A stretch of 64,000 nt of DNA, taken from NCBI GenBank assembly GCA_023362775.1, contig JALMGJ010000025.1, positions 7,222,001-7,286,000 of the forward strand, given 5' to 3'. Below the pieces are notes generated by a model. That model was not told the origin of the DNA and searched no databases. It saw nothing but the letters and a program-made list of their open reading frames with translations. Positions 22,311 to 32,917 of this stretch are shown here, in pieces (position 1 is the stretch's first letter; the number at the start of each line of letters is the position of its first letter). Source of the DNA: Charina bottae. Lineage: Eukaryota > Chordata > Lepidosauria > Squamata > Charinaidae. A program made the translations under genes and the position numbers.

Positions 22311-23285
22311 TGGCAAGCTATCTAATATCAAATTTAGAGGGGTGGAATTCTGTCTTAGTTAATTTTAGTTAGGTAGTTTAATTTAAAGTTGGCTGGATTG
22401 GGACCCCTTGCCATTATCACTTCATCTAGGCCACACTCCCCATTTGACCTCTTTGGACAGTCCCACCCAGGCTAGGGACAATGGCATAGGTCTAGCCACC
22501 CCTAAGAGGGAGGTGGTCTGAAAGACTGCAAGAGCAATCAATTTGCCTTGCCTCAGACAAGTCCTTTGAGCTCCGTGAGCCTATTATTTAATATGACGCC
22601 ATCTAGCTTTTCATTCGTGTTTGTTGAAAGAAGTAATTGCTGGGAAAATAGCATAATATAAATAATGTATTACATTATTACAATATGAACATTATAATAA
22701 ATATAAAAATGAACGTGCAGACTAGCTGCGTGTCTTTTACACTGCTTTCCAGTGTGAGGGATGCAATGTGAGGTTAAAAAAAAAAGGGAAGAAGATTTTT
22801 TTCTACAAAAGCTAAGATCATTTGGACTTGCACTTTGCAGCATGGCTAGTTTCACCCCCTCACCATCTTGGCAAGGTGTTGAATTTCAAGTTGACTTCAA
22901 AATCTACATCTAGACCTCCATCCTACTCAACTTACAATCCCATCGAAGGATTGATTGTTTTATTTTGCATACTAGCTCCATCGGAGCAGATACTTGTCCT
23001 GACACACTTCAGTATCAGGGAACTCTAGCCATACAAGTCGCTGGCATGCACAGAACTCTTGATGTTAATGGGAGTGGCAGAGTTCTTGCTTGTGTAGATC
23101 TCCAAGTGATCCCGGGATTCCCAAAGATGCACTGACTAACACTGTGGAATGTACAGTACAGTAAGTCCGAAAGTTCATGGATGCCGTGATTATGTTAACA
23201 ATATCTAACACTTTTGAGTATCTACTCTTTTCTCGTGATTGGGGTAATGTTTTTGCATGATGGGCTGAACCTTGACTCTTGACAG
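22311..23285. other. No recognised feature
   Basis: No gene or clear repeat recognised; moderately GC-rich at 22390-22580. Confidence 0.5.
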
Positions 23286-23440
23286 ATAAATTTCTGGGTC
23301 ACTGTGATAGTGAGACGGAAAGCAACAGAGAAATCTATCAAGGTCCTATTGGCTTTAAAAGCAGAAAACATCAGGAACAGCTTGTTGAATTTAGCAGCAG
23401 GGAAGCCTGCAGCTCATCAGCTCTTTCATCCTCAAATGCA
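23286..23440 (+). other. Possible isolated exon, unidentified
   Basis: A 155-bp segment is preceded by a plausible 3' splice site (ccttgactcttgacag) and followed by a good 5' splice site (atgcag then gtactt). Two plus-strand frames are open across all of it, one reading INFWVTVIVRRKATEK and the other FLGHCDSETESNRE. I recognise neither protein. It could be an exon of an unseen gene or long non-coding RNA, or chance. Confidence 0.25.
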
Positions 23441-24363
23441 GGTACTTATTGCACTAAAGAGGAATTATTACTTAGGATCACTGGGCACAGAAATGCTTTT
23501 TTGTTATAATAGTATGTGGAAGGGAAGCTTTAAAAGGCAACCCACATCTGTCTACTTCTTTCTTTCCATGCTTGAGTGTAACATTTTTCCCTTGCAAGTT
23601 ACATCATTCTTTTTATTTGTCTGCTTTCCTATAGCTGCAAAATGAACACAACAATTTCCCTATTTGTCTATAGAACAAATTAAAGGCTATCCTGACCTCA
23701 GAATGGATGGATTTTTAAAAATTCATACTTGGAATGCATTTTGTTTGCTTTAAAAGCAAACAGAAATTTCAAAACAAAAATGGCATGGACCATCTTAGGT
23801 TCTTTCCTTCCCCTCTCAAAATGCCAAATTAAAAAAAGAAATCCTGCAAGTTCCCATGTACACCCAGGGCTCCCACAGAGGGAACAATTTCTCCTTTGGC
23901 TTATTTTTCCTCAGCACTTGTATCTTTGTTTAAGCAACAGTTAAGCAATAAGCATTTTGGACAATAATTCTGACCTACACAGAGCTTCTCAGAAGAGGCC
24001 CATGAGATGTTATGGGATTTATTCCCAGGAAAACCTAAGTAGGATAGCAGGCTAATGCTGCCCCTTTCTCCAATCTTGAGGGTGGAGAGTGCCAGTTCCT
24101 TCTCCACTGAATGTGGAATTGAAAATTCTCCTGTTTTCTCTAGGACTCCTCTAGGCTTTCTCCCTCCCTACAGTTCCACCTGCAATTCTGGCCACCATCC
24201 TGACCTAGAAGCTCAGTGGAAGCTTAGTTCCACATGCATCCACTCCACATGCATCGAGTTAGGACACTGGAGTAGCAGGCAAGCGATATATGCAGTTCCT
24301 AGTTGAATGCAGCTACAGTCCCATCCCAGGTGTGTGTGTGTGGGGGGGACATTCTCTCATCAT
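23441..24363. other. No recognised feature
   Basis: Nothing recognised. Open frames at 23729-23944 and 24055-24306 have no recognisable domain. Confidence 0.5.
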
Positions 24364-24368
24364 ATACC

Positions 24369-24766
24369 TGTCAGGGTATACTCAGAAAATGTATAGATAA
24401 TTTTACTGTGTGAATAAAGGGAATGACAAGGCAAAAGTACACAGCTGAGAATAATGAGTAATTAGCTCAGAAGGACCATGGGAGCTAATTGCTACCACCT
24501 GTACTGTTACTAGGAAGTTTCTGTAAATGACTCAGCACATATCAATGTATATAAGCAGTGGGAGATGAACGTATTCTTGCTGGGTGTTGTTGAGTGTCGT
24601 TAAGTATTTCTAGAGAGTATTACTGTGTATTGTTGGTTATGTATGGTAAAGGATTTGCTTGTATATAGATCTGCATAGTAAAGTCTGTAAATATTGAAGC
24701 CACAGACTCCAAGCAGATTTCTTTCGAGACCACTCAGTGGATGGCACAACGTGCGCTACTCTGACA
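24369..24766 (+). mobile_element. Solo LTR, 398 bp
   Basis: The segment starts TGTCAGGGTA and ends CTCTGACA, a TG...CA unit with short inverted ends. It is flanked by the 5-bp direct repeat atacc (24364-24368 and 24767-24771). A TATA box, tatataag, lies near 24547. These are the marks of an LTR left by recombination between the two LTRs of a retroelement. No internal coding sequence is present. Whether the parent was Ty3-like or a retrovirus-like element cannot be told from the LTR alone. Confidence 0.8.
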
Positions 24767-24771
24767 ATACC

Positions 24772-25116
24772 TAGGAGGCCTCAGCACTCAGTGCTCACCA
24801 AGGTTTTGTGGTTGATTGGGGACCAGACATATTCCTTTCCCTTCTTGGAATCATTGTAGCTTTTGACCTGTTCTTCCCAACTTATTTCCCTCACTATGGC
24901 TGTTAAATTTTATCCAATTATTATTATTTTTTAACGACTAGTTCATAGGAACCAGATTGCACAAACGAGATTACACCCCTGTCACTGCTGGCTTCAGAGA
25001 GCAAGTACTGATACTGCATGCAGTATCAACTAAAATCCTTGCAGAAATATGCCATGCAGTTTTATAGAGATCTTTTAAAATGTTTCTAATATTACACAGG
25101 AAAAACATAAGCTTTT
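24772..25116. other. No recognised feature
   Basis: Nothing recognised. Confidence 0.5.
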
Positions 25117-25124
25117 AATACTAT

Positions 25125-25353
25125 TAGGCTGACCATACGTCCCGTTTTGAATGGGACAGTCCCATTTTTTTAAACAATTCCCGACTGTCCCGTCGTTTTA
25201 AGAAAAATATCCATTTTGTCCCGTTTTTTAAAGTTCCCGCGGCGAAGCATGCGCGCCCGCACGCCCGCATGCCCGCATGCCCGTGCACGCGCCCACTTTG
25301 TCTGGCGAGCCGTGGGTAGGTTAGGGTCCCGTTTTTCTAATGTGGTCAGCCTA
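25125..25353. mobile_element. Non-autonomous hAT-like element
   Basis: Terminal inverted repeats taggctgacca...tggtcagccta bound 229 bp, and the 8-bp direct repeat aatactat flanks them (25117-25124 and 25354-25361). An 8-bp duplication is typical of hAT transposons. The interior repeats GTCCCGTTTT-type motifs and has a GC-rich centre with GCATGC-containing repeats. No transposase is encoded. The element at 62460-62846 is the same family in reverse orientation. Confidence 0.8.
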
Positions 25354-25385
25354 AATACTATTGTAGAACAAACAAACAAAATGAT

Positions 25386-25735
25386 TAAAGTACAGTTTGG
25401 CCTAGTGGTTAAGGTGCTGGGCTAGAAACCAGGAGTCTGTGAGTTCTAGTCCCGCCTTAGGCATGAAAGCCAGCTGGGTGAACTTGGGCCAGTCCCTGTC
25501 TCTCAGCCGTAGGAAGGAGCCAATAGCAAACCAGGAGACTGAGAGTTCTAGTCCCACCTTAGGCATGAAAGCCGGCTGGGTGACCTTGGGCCAGTCACTC
25601 TCTCTCAGCCCAACTCACCTCACAGGGTTGCTGTTGTGGGGAAAATAGGAGGAGGAAGGAGTATTTGGTGTGTTTGCCGCCTTGAGTTATTTATAAAAAT
25701 AATAAAGGCGGGATAGAAAATAAAATAAATACATA
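25386..25735 (+). mobile_element. Dimeric SINE subfamily
   Basis: A tRNA-like head (agtttggcctagtggttaag) is followed by the family B block gagttctagtcccgcc. A second copy of that block and of gccggctgggtgaccttggg then starts at about 25543. The 3' part reads ctcacctcacagggttgctg, then gccgccttgagttatttata and aaaggcgggatagaaaataa. The SINE split at 39928-41775 shares the same internal junction (cctaggaaggagccaat/aaaccaggagactgag), so this is a subfamily and not a one-off duplication. Confidence 0.85.
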
Positions 25736-26429
25736 ATAATCTCTGCAAACCAGCAGGTGAGATGCACTTACCAAAATAAATCTGTGCAAGTTGCTGATGT
25801 GGGTTTATGATCCCATCAGCCCCATCTGATAACCTGGCAACAAGTGAAGACTCTATCTCCCCAAATGTCTTTCAAGCAACTCCACTTACAAACTTTTGTG
25901 ACTTTATAGTGTTGAATAACTATGCCCTGTGCATTTTGGAGATAATCTCCACTTATCTTCCTACTTCTGGAATGTTTGCAATAAAAACTAATTTCATAGT
26001 CCTAAATGCTAATTATGCTCTCACATTTTATGTGATGCACTGCTCAGACTGCATTGTGTGTATACATTTCACACTGTAAATAAATGAATATGTCTGTCAT
26101 CATTTTGTTGACCTTCTTCATACATATCTATCTTGCTGTGAAGAGAAAGGAACCTTGCCAGGGAAAACTGACAGGATGCAAGGAGCATCTGGCTCAGGAA
26201 AAATCATTCCTGGATGGAAAGGGTTTTTGTAATTGGTTCAAAGAGGGAAAATGAAGACCTAGGAAATGAGTAGTCAGTCAAAAAAGCCACAATCTTAAGG
26301 GTAAAGGTGCATGGCTCAGAAAATCCAAGGATGAGACTGTGTATAGGTCCAGATATATAAATGCCAGAAGCTACTGAGCCAAATGGGAAAGTTGAAGTGG
26401 TTGACGCTGGAAGAAAACAGACTCTGCAA
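25736..26429. other. No recognised feature
   Basis: No gene recognised; the right end may contain more of the CR1-like relic. Confidence 0.45.
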
Positions 26430-27530
26430 GTGTTATAGAAACCTGGTAGAATGCAAATAACCTGTGGAACATGATTATCTCTAGATACAAGCTCTAGACA
26501 GGGAGGAGATACCAAGGAGGAAGTGGTCCTGTATGTCAAAGAAGGCACAGAGTCCAATAAAACCAAACTCAGAAATGGAACAAACTTTGACACTGAATCA
26601 TTGTGGGTGTCCATATCAATCCCTCAAAGAAAGCTAGTACTAGGTGTTGGAATTCAGCAAATCAAGCATGCCTCATTAGCATATGGGTGATTGCTCTAGG
26701 AGGCAAACTCTGTGCTAGAGGATGCTGTTTGTTGCCCCTCCCACTTCCTCTTCTCTCTCTCTGATTCTTCCACCATCAAGGAGGAAGCAGCATGTGGCTG
26801 CTCCTCTCCATGGAGAGGCCATGTGCTAGGCCTCAAGCCCCTTTCTCCATGCAGCCTCTGGCAGCAAACAGGGCCAGAGGTATACAGTTTAGGGAACAGA
26901 AAGAAGAACTGAAATCAATTTTCTACTGAAATGGCTGTACCTGGACCGAATAAATGTAAGAACTCTTTTGTACTTACTTTTTGTACCTACAATGTCTAAG
27001 CGTGTGTTTCTTTATGCTTGGGTGGGCTAAAAGTGTAAGAATAAAAACCTGAATCTCTCTAACGTGCTCACAGGCTGTGTTTTTAAACAATATTCCTTTT
27101 TCTACCCACGAGTTTACACAACGTTAAGCTCTGCTCCATTCACTGGTTCTAACAGGCCACTGAATGATCTTCACTAGGGATATGCTATTGCTCCCCTGAC
27201 CAAGAAGCTAAAACTGACTTACTGAGATGGAAAATAAAATTAGAGGAGCCTCTCCATTAGAGAAGAAATAGTTGTAGCAATAGACAACTTGAATCATCCT
27301 CCTGTAGAGTGGGAAAATGCAGTTTTAGTTATGTGATAGAAATCAACTTTCTAGATACCATAAATGATTGTATCCTGGAACAGCTAACCAACAAATTGGG
27401 ATTAACCGCTGACTTAATCTTACCCAGAATTTTGCCCAAGTTAAACTGATTAAGAATAATGATTATAGTGCAGTAAGTGTCAAAGTGCGGCTCCTCTAAA
27501 GTAAAGCTAGCCAAGAAACTTCAGTGTATT
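26430..27530 (+). pseudogene. CR1-like LINE endonuclease relic, interrupted
   Basis: On the plus strand, 26440-26644 gives EEVVLYVKEG and SLWVSISIPQRK. After an insertion the sequence resumes at about 27179 with ICYCSPDQEAKTD, EINFLDTINDCILEQL and LTADLIL. This order matches the apurinic-type endonuclease domain of CR1-group LINEs, in which a GVCYRPP-type motif is followed by a FLxxIxDxFLxQ-type motif. It has many stops and frameshifts. An LTR-like sequence splits it at 26645-27172. Confidence 0.6.
26645..27172 (+). mobile_element. LTR-like insertion inside CR1 relic
   Basis: The insert starts TGTTGGAATTC, and ggttctaaca at 27145-27154 is its inverted partner, giving a TG...CA unit of about 510 bp. 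A polyadenylation-type aataaatg lies at about 26950. The hexamer actagg occurs at 26639-26644 and 27173-27178 where the host CR1 resumes, but that puts 18 bases between the apparent LTR end and the right repeat. Either the LTR ends at 27154 and the hexamer is coincidental, or the insertion ends at 27172. Confidence 0.5.
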
Positions 27531-27641
27531 CACATTTGATTTCAGAAGAGCAAACTGAGGATAGGTATGCAAAACAGCCTTTGCCAATGAAGTGAATGAG
27601 AAATTTCAGTTACACGAGAGCTGGGTGTGTTCCTTTTGAAT
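27531..27641. other. No recognised feature
   Basis: A short flank before the full-length BovB. Confidence 0.5.
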
Positions 27642-27735
27642 CATAGCATACATTTTGTTGTTGTTCATTCGTTCAGTCGCTTCCGACTCTTCGTGACTTC
27701 ATGGACCAGCCCACGCCAGAGCTTCCTGTCAGCCA

Positions 27736-28856
27736 TCACCATCCCCAGCTCCCCATGGTTGAGTCTGTCACCTCCAGAATATCATCCATCCATCTTGCCC
27801 TTGGTCGGCCCCTCTTCCTTTTGCCTTCCACTTTCCCTAGCATCAGCTTCTTCTCCAGGGTATCCTGTCTTCTCATTATGTGGCCAAAGTACTTCAGTTT
27901 TGCCTTTAATATCATTCCCTCAAGTGAGCAGTCTGGCTTTATTTCCTGGAGTATTGACTGGTTTGATCTTCTTGCAGTCCAAGGCACTCTCAGAATTTTC
28001 CTCCAACACCACAGTTCAAAAGCATCTATCTTCCTTCGCTCAGCCTTCCTTATGGTCCAGCTCTCGCAGCCATAGGTTACTACAGGGAATACCATTGCTT
28101 TAACTATGCAGACCTTTGTTGTCAGTGTGATGTCTCTGCTCTTAACTATTTTATCGAGATTTGTCATTGCTCTCCTCCCAAGAAGTAGACGTCTTCTGAT
28201 TTCCTGGCTGCAGTCAGCATCTGCAGTAATCTTTGCGCCTAGAAATACAAAGTCTGTCACTGCCTCCACTTTTTCTCCCTCTATTTGCCAGTTATCAATC
28301 AAGCTGGTTGCCATAATCTTGGTTTTTTTGAGGTTTAACTGCAACCCAGCTTTTGCACTTTCTTCTTTCACCTTCGTCATAAGGCTCCTCAACTCCTCTT
28401 CGCTTTCAGCCATCAAAGTGGTATCATCTGCATATCTAAGATTGTTAATGTTTCTTCCAGCGATTTTAACTCCAGCCTTGGATTCCTCAAACCCAGCACG
28501 TCGCATGATGTGTTCTGCGTACAGGTTGAATAGGTAGGGTGAGAGTATACAGCCCTGCCGTACTCCTTTCCCAATCTTAAACCAGTCCGTTGTTCCGTGC
28601 TCTGTTCTTACCGTTGCTACTTGGTTGTTATACAGATTCCTCAGGAGGCAGACAAGATGACTTGGTATCCCCATACCACCAAGAACTTGCCACAATTTGT
28701 TATGATCCACACAAAAATAAAAACAAAAATAGATGTTTTTCTGAAACTCCCTGGTTTTCTCCATTATCCAGCGGATATTGGCAATTTGGTCTCTAGTTCC
28801 TCTGCCTTTTCTAAACCCAGCTTGTACATCTGGCAATTCTCACTCCATGAATTGCT
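27736..28856 (-). pseudogene. BovB reverse-transcriptase palm to C-terminus, motif A deleted
   Basis: After a TGA at about 28854-28856 the minus strand is open from 28836 to 27736. It keeps PDVQAGFRKGRGTRDQIANI, GVRQGCILSPYLFNLYAEHI, the catalytic NLRYADDTTLMAE (YADD box), and the C-terminal YGCESWTIRKAE and LKYFGHIMRRQDT blocks. Where motif A (first catalytic aspartate) should lie, the sequence reads NIYFCFYFCVDHNKLW: about six residues including the aspartates are missing, in frame. This copy could not encode an active polymerase even without the stops. Confidence 0.9.
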
Positions 28857-28936
28857 GGAGTCTACCTTGCAAGATCTTGAGCATTACCTTACTGGCATGT
28901 GAAATAAGTGCCACTGTTCGATAGTTTGAACATTTT

Positions 28937-29671
28937 TTAGTGCTTCCCTTTTTTGGTATGGGGATATAAGTTGATTTTTTTCCAATCTGATGGCCATTCT
29001 TGTGTTTTCCAAATTTGCTGGCATATGGCATGCATCACCTTGACAGCATCATCTTGCATGAGCTGCAACAGTTCAGCTGGGATACCGTTGTCTCCTGCTG
29101 CCTTGTTATTAGCAATGCTTCTTAAGGCCCATTCAACCTCACTCTTCAGGATGTCTGGCTCTAACTCACTGACCACACCATCAAAGCTATCTCCAATATT
29201 ATTATCTTTCCTATACAGATCTTCCATATATTCTTGCCACCTTTTCTTGATCTCTTCTGCTTCTGTTAGGTCCTTACCATCTTTGTTTTTGATCATACCC
29301 GTTTTTGCCTGGAATTTACCTCCGATGTTTCTAATTTTCTGGAAGAGGTCTCTTGTCCTTCCTATTCTATTGTCTTCTTCCACTTCCGCACATTGCTTGT
29401 TTAAAAATAATTCCTTATCTCTTCTGGCTAACCTCTGGAATTTTGCATTGAATTGGGCATATCTCCCCCTATCACTGTTGCCTTTTGCTTTCCTTCTTTC
29501 TTGGGCTACTTCCAGTGTCCCAGCAGACAGCCATCTTGCCTTCTTGGTTTTCTTTTTCTTTGGGACGTTTTTTGTTGCCGCCTCCTGAACAATGTTGCGA
29601 ACTTCTGTCCATAGTTCTTCCGGGACCCTATCTACTAAATCTAGTCCCTTAAATCGATTCTTCACCTCCAC
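28937..29671 (-). pseudogene. BovB linker and reverse-transcriptase N-terminal part
   Basis: 244 codons in the same frame as the endonuclease: NRFKGLDLVDRVPEELWTEV, a lysine-rich segment with KKKKTKKARW, RRDKELFLNKQCAEVEEDNR and NNKAAGDNGIPAELLQ, which begins the reverse transcriptase. The frame is lost near 28976-28982, at a run of A residues on the minus strand. The expected protein (YIPIPKKGSTKKCSNYRTVAL) resumes in the next frame and reaches a second stop at about 28857. Confidence 0.88.
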
Positions 29672-29899
29672 TGCATATTCCTTAGGAATATTAGTGAGCT
29701 CATATCTAACTGATCTGTGGGTCTTCCCTATTCTCTTTAGTCTGATTCTAAATTTTGCAATAAGAAGTTCGTGATCTGAACTACAGTCAGCTCCAGGTCT
29801 TGTTTTTACCGACTGTATATATGTCCACCACCTTTGGCTGCAAAGGATGTAGTCAATCTGATTTCGGTGTCGACCATCTGGTGAAGTCCATGTATAAAG

Positions 29900-30673
29900 T
29901 CATCTTTTAGGTTGTTGGAAGAGAGTGTTTGTTATGCACAGTGAGTTGTCTTGGCAAAATTCTATCAGCCTATGTCCTGCTTCATTTTGTTCTCCCAGAC
30001 CATGCTTGCCTGTAATTCCAGGTGTCATCTGACTACCCACCTTAGCATTCCAGTCTCCTGTAATGAAAATAACATCTCTTTTTGGTGTATTATCCAGTAG
30101 GTGCTGCAGATCCTCATAGAACTGATCTACTTCTGCTTCTTCAGCATCTGTGGTTGGGGCGTATATTTGGATCACTGTGATGTTAAATGGCTTACCCTGA
30201 ATTCGAATTGAGATCATTCTATCGTTTTTTGGATTGTATCCAAGCACTGCTTTAGCCACTTTATTATTAATTATGAAGGCTACTCCATTTCTTCTGTGGT
30301 CCTCTAGTCCACAGTAATAGATCTGGTGGTCATCTGATGTGAAGTGGCCCATTCCAGTCCATTTCAGTTCACTGACACCTAAAATGTCTATATTTAATCT
30401 TGACATCTCACCAATAACCACATCCAATTTGCCCTGGCTCATAGATCTTACATTCCAGGTTCCTATGGTGTGTTGATCTTTAGAACATCGTCGTTCACCA
30501 CCAGCACCGTCGGCCGCTAGCCGTCCTTTTGGCTTTGAGCTAGCTGCGTCATCACATCTGGGGCTAGTTGAACGTATCCTCTGTTCCTCCCCAGTAGCAT
30601 TTTGACCATCTTCCGACCTGGGAGTCCCATCTTCCGATGGTATACCGACATATCTCTGGTTGTACTGACCCAT
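29900..30673 (-). pseudogene. BovB endonuclease domain, ends at a premature stop
   Basis: This 257-codon open region encodes the apurinic/apyrimidinic-type endonuclease that nicks target DNA for target-primed reverse transcription. Visible motifs are TIGTWNVRSM (metal-binding Asn), LGVSELKWTG (catalytic Glu), IQIYAPTTDAEEAEVDQFYE and FITGDWNAKVG (Asp/Asn pair). A TGA at 29900-29902 interrupts it; translation in the same frame would continue with LYTWTSPDG and later SDHELLIAK, the terminal SDH motif. A CGA-to-TGA change (CpG decay) is the simplest explanation. Confidence 0.9.
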
Positions 30674-30866
30674 TTAGTTTTCACGGCAAGAATACTGGGG
30701 TGGGTTGCCATTACCTTCCCCAGGGATCGTATTTAGTCTGACCTCTCTGCCACGACCTTTCCGTCTTGGGTGTCCCTTCACGGTTTAGCTCATGGTTTCA
30801 TTGAGGTGCTCAAGCTCCAGCACCACGACAAGGTAACAATCTCCTTTGCTGGAGCATAGCATACAT

Positions 30867-31399
30867 GCGGCAACTAAATATGAGATGTTAACAGTAAGGA
30901 AGCAGAAATTATAAACACATGTGTTTGTTTGAGAGAGAGAGTTTTTATGGTTGTTCATCTTTGCAGTTCAGAAAATCTGTGCAAAATATCAACATGAATC
31001 TGTCTTGCAACATGCACACGTTTAATTGCATCAAGTCAAAAGAATGTTTTAAAGGCAACAATTCAAAGCATGAAACAAAAGGCAATGTGCGCATCCCAGA
31101 AGTCCTGCTGTTATTCATTGATAAATTGTTTTCTGGAATTCACATTACCAAACACATTACAGAAGTTCTCCGCACAGCCACCCACCCAATGTTATAGTTC
31201 AAGGTAATATGTGACAGATTCGAACATTTTGAAAGAAGAAAATCTCCCAAGTGTGCCGATTACAGTGTTGCTCACTTAAAGATTACAGAAGCTTTTATAT
31301 CGGTTGCAAACGTGCCATTTTACTGATAACTTCAAAAGTGATACATTACAGAGGATGCTGAAAATGCACGAGTCAACGGATATTTCTCCTCCTTTCTTT
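30867..31399. other. No recognised feature
   Basis: No gene or repeat recognised; the 92-codon frame at 30919-31197 has no recognisable domain. Confidence 0.5.
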
Positions 31400-32060
31400 T
31401 TCCCTTTCTTTCCCTTTCCCTAGCTCGACCCCACCCCTCCTTTTCATTTAGCAATTGCAGGCTTTCCAAAGATCTTGAACTTGAGAAAGGTTAGACTTCA
31501 GAATGCTGGAGCAGTTTGTGAGCATCAGCAGATTTAGCTTGTAATTTCATTGATCTATGTGGGCTTGCTGTTTGCAAACCAGCTGCTGCACTGTTTCCCC
31601 ACAGCTACTGATCTGAGTAGCATTGATTTTTTCCCTTACATTAACATAGCATTTCTTCTTTAATGGGCAATAAATGACTGGATGTAAATACAAACAGCGC
31701 TGCAACAATAAAAGCTGGGCAGGGAGGGGACTGGTTCAGCCCTGTTTTTATTTAGAGAGCTCTATTAATATTTGCCATTAAAATTAAAAGCAAGAAATAT
31801 TGACCAAGATAATTCAATTTTGATTTTAAAACGAGTCTTTTCAAATATGTTGTTTCTCCCAAGAGAAATTGTTTTTAGCTGTATTTGCTAACAGTCATAT
31901 ATTGCACTGCATATGGATATTGCTGTGGTGGCACATAGATTTTCATAAGACTAAAAAGTAAAAGTATTATAACGTGGCTTGCCCCTTGCCCTTTGAGACT
32001 ACACTGTTAAGGTAATGAATTCTGACCATGCCAGCTATAGTGATCTCACAAAATATGTTA
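31400..32060. other. Repeat-free stretch, possible conserved non-coding element
   Basis: No mobile element is visible here, unlike most neighbouring kilobases. The sequence contains many TAAT/ATTA-type motifs (for example gccattaaaattaaaagc, aattcaattttgatttta). Such repeat-free AT-rich blocks in gene-poor reptile DNA are sometimes conserved enhancers. This is an inference from composition only. Confidence 0.2.
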
Positions 32061-32548
32061 TCTCTTTCCTTGGCAATCATAAAAAAACCTGAATTAGAAT
32101 ATGCTTCAGTAGAATGGGATATGTATCTGTCCAAGATAAATTAAAATACTGATGCAAAGCATACAGGTTTAATCCTTCAAAAGGCAATGCACTAAAAATT
32201 CTGTAACATTTACCCTCTTTTCAAATATTAAAATTCATCCTCATATTCCCAGTTGGTAAAAGGCACTGCCTACATTCTCCCTCTGCTTTACAGAATTGAA
32301 TTTTATTCCATATAGAAAATTTGGCACATACAGGATAATCACATATTGAAACCTATGCTTTAACATTCACAAAGCTTCTATAGAAAATAGCTTCTCTGAA
32401 ATATAAGGAATCCAGGAACGGAGGGAGGGCCCTGTGGTATTATCCTCCTCTAAGGACCTTAGAGGTTGGTTCCATATTTAAATAGGCCTATTGAATCAAT
32501 GATACTTAAGTTAGTACCTATCTTAGGTCCCATTTATTTCAGTGGATC
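32061..32548. other. No recognised feature
   Basis: Nothing recognised. Confidence 0.5.
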
Positions 32549-32563
32549 TAGTCTATGAAATAA

Positions 32564-32902
32564 AGGGGGTGTGGTGGCTCAGCAGGTAAGACACCAGGCT
32601 TGTCGATCGGAAGGTCGCAAGTTTGGAGGTTCGAATCCCTAGTCCCACGTGATGGAGTGAGCTCCCGCACTCACCCCAGCTCTTGCCAACCTAGCAATTT
32701 GAAAGCATGCAGATGCAAGTAGGTTAATAGGTACCACTTTGGTGGGTAGGTAACAGTATTCCGTGTGCGTCATGCCGGCCACATGACCGTGGAAGCATCT
32801 TCGGACAATGCTGGCTCTTCGGCTAACAAACGGAGATGAGCACTGGCCCCTAGAGTCGGACACGACTGCATAAATGTGTGGGGGGAACCTTTACCTTTAC
32901 CT
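32564..32902 (+). mobile_element. tRNA-derived SINE, family A
   Basis: A full-length copy with tggctcagcagg and ggttcgaatcc boxes, gaccgtggaagcatcttcgg in the body, and the agagtcggacacgactgcat then aacctttacctttacc 3' end. A 15-bp target-site duplication with one mismatch lies at 32549-32563 (tagtctatgaaataa) and 32903-32917 (tagtttatgaaataa). Confidence 0.9.
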
Positions 32903-32917
32903 TAGTTTATGAAATAA

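Larger units (their letters stand above)
27654..30854 (-). mobile_element. Near-full-length RTE-BovB LINE, disabled
   Basis: A 3.2-kb element, the usual BovB length, bounded by a perfect 12-bp target-site duplication, catagcatacat (27642-27653 and 30855-30866). The 3' end at the left has the AAC-rich tail, and the 5' UTR is at 30674-30854. The coding order on the minus strand is apurinic-type endonuclease, linker, reverse transcriptase, then the C-terminal region. At least two nonsense mutations, one frameshift and a deletion in the catalytic core disable it. It serves as the reference for the three shorter BovB copies in this window. Confidence 0.95.

Noticed and set aside
27627..29588. Plus-strand open frames of 143-211 codons
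   Set aside because: Shadows of the minus-strand BovB protein; the coding motifs are all on the minus strand.
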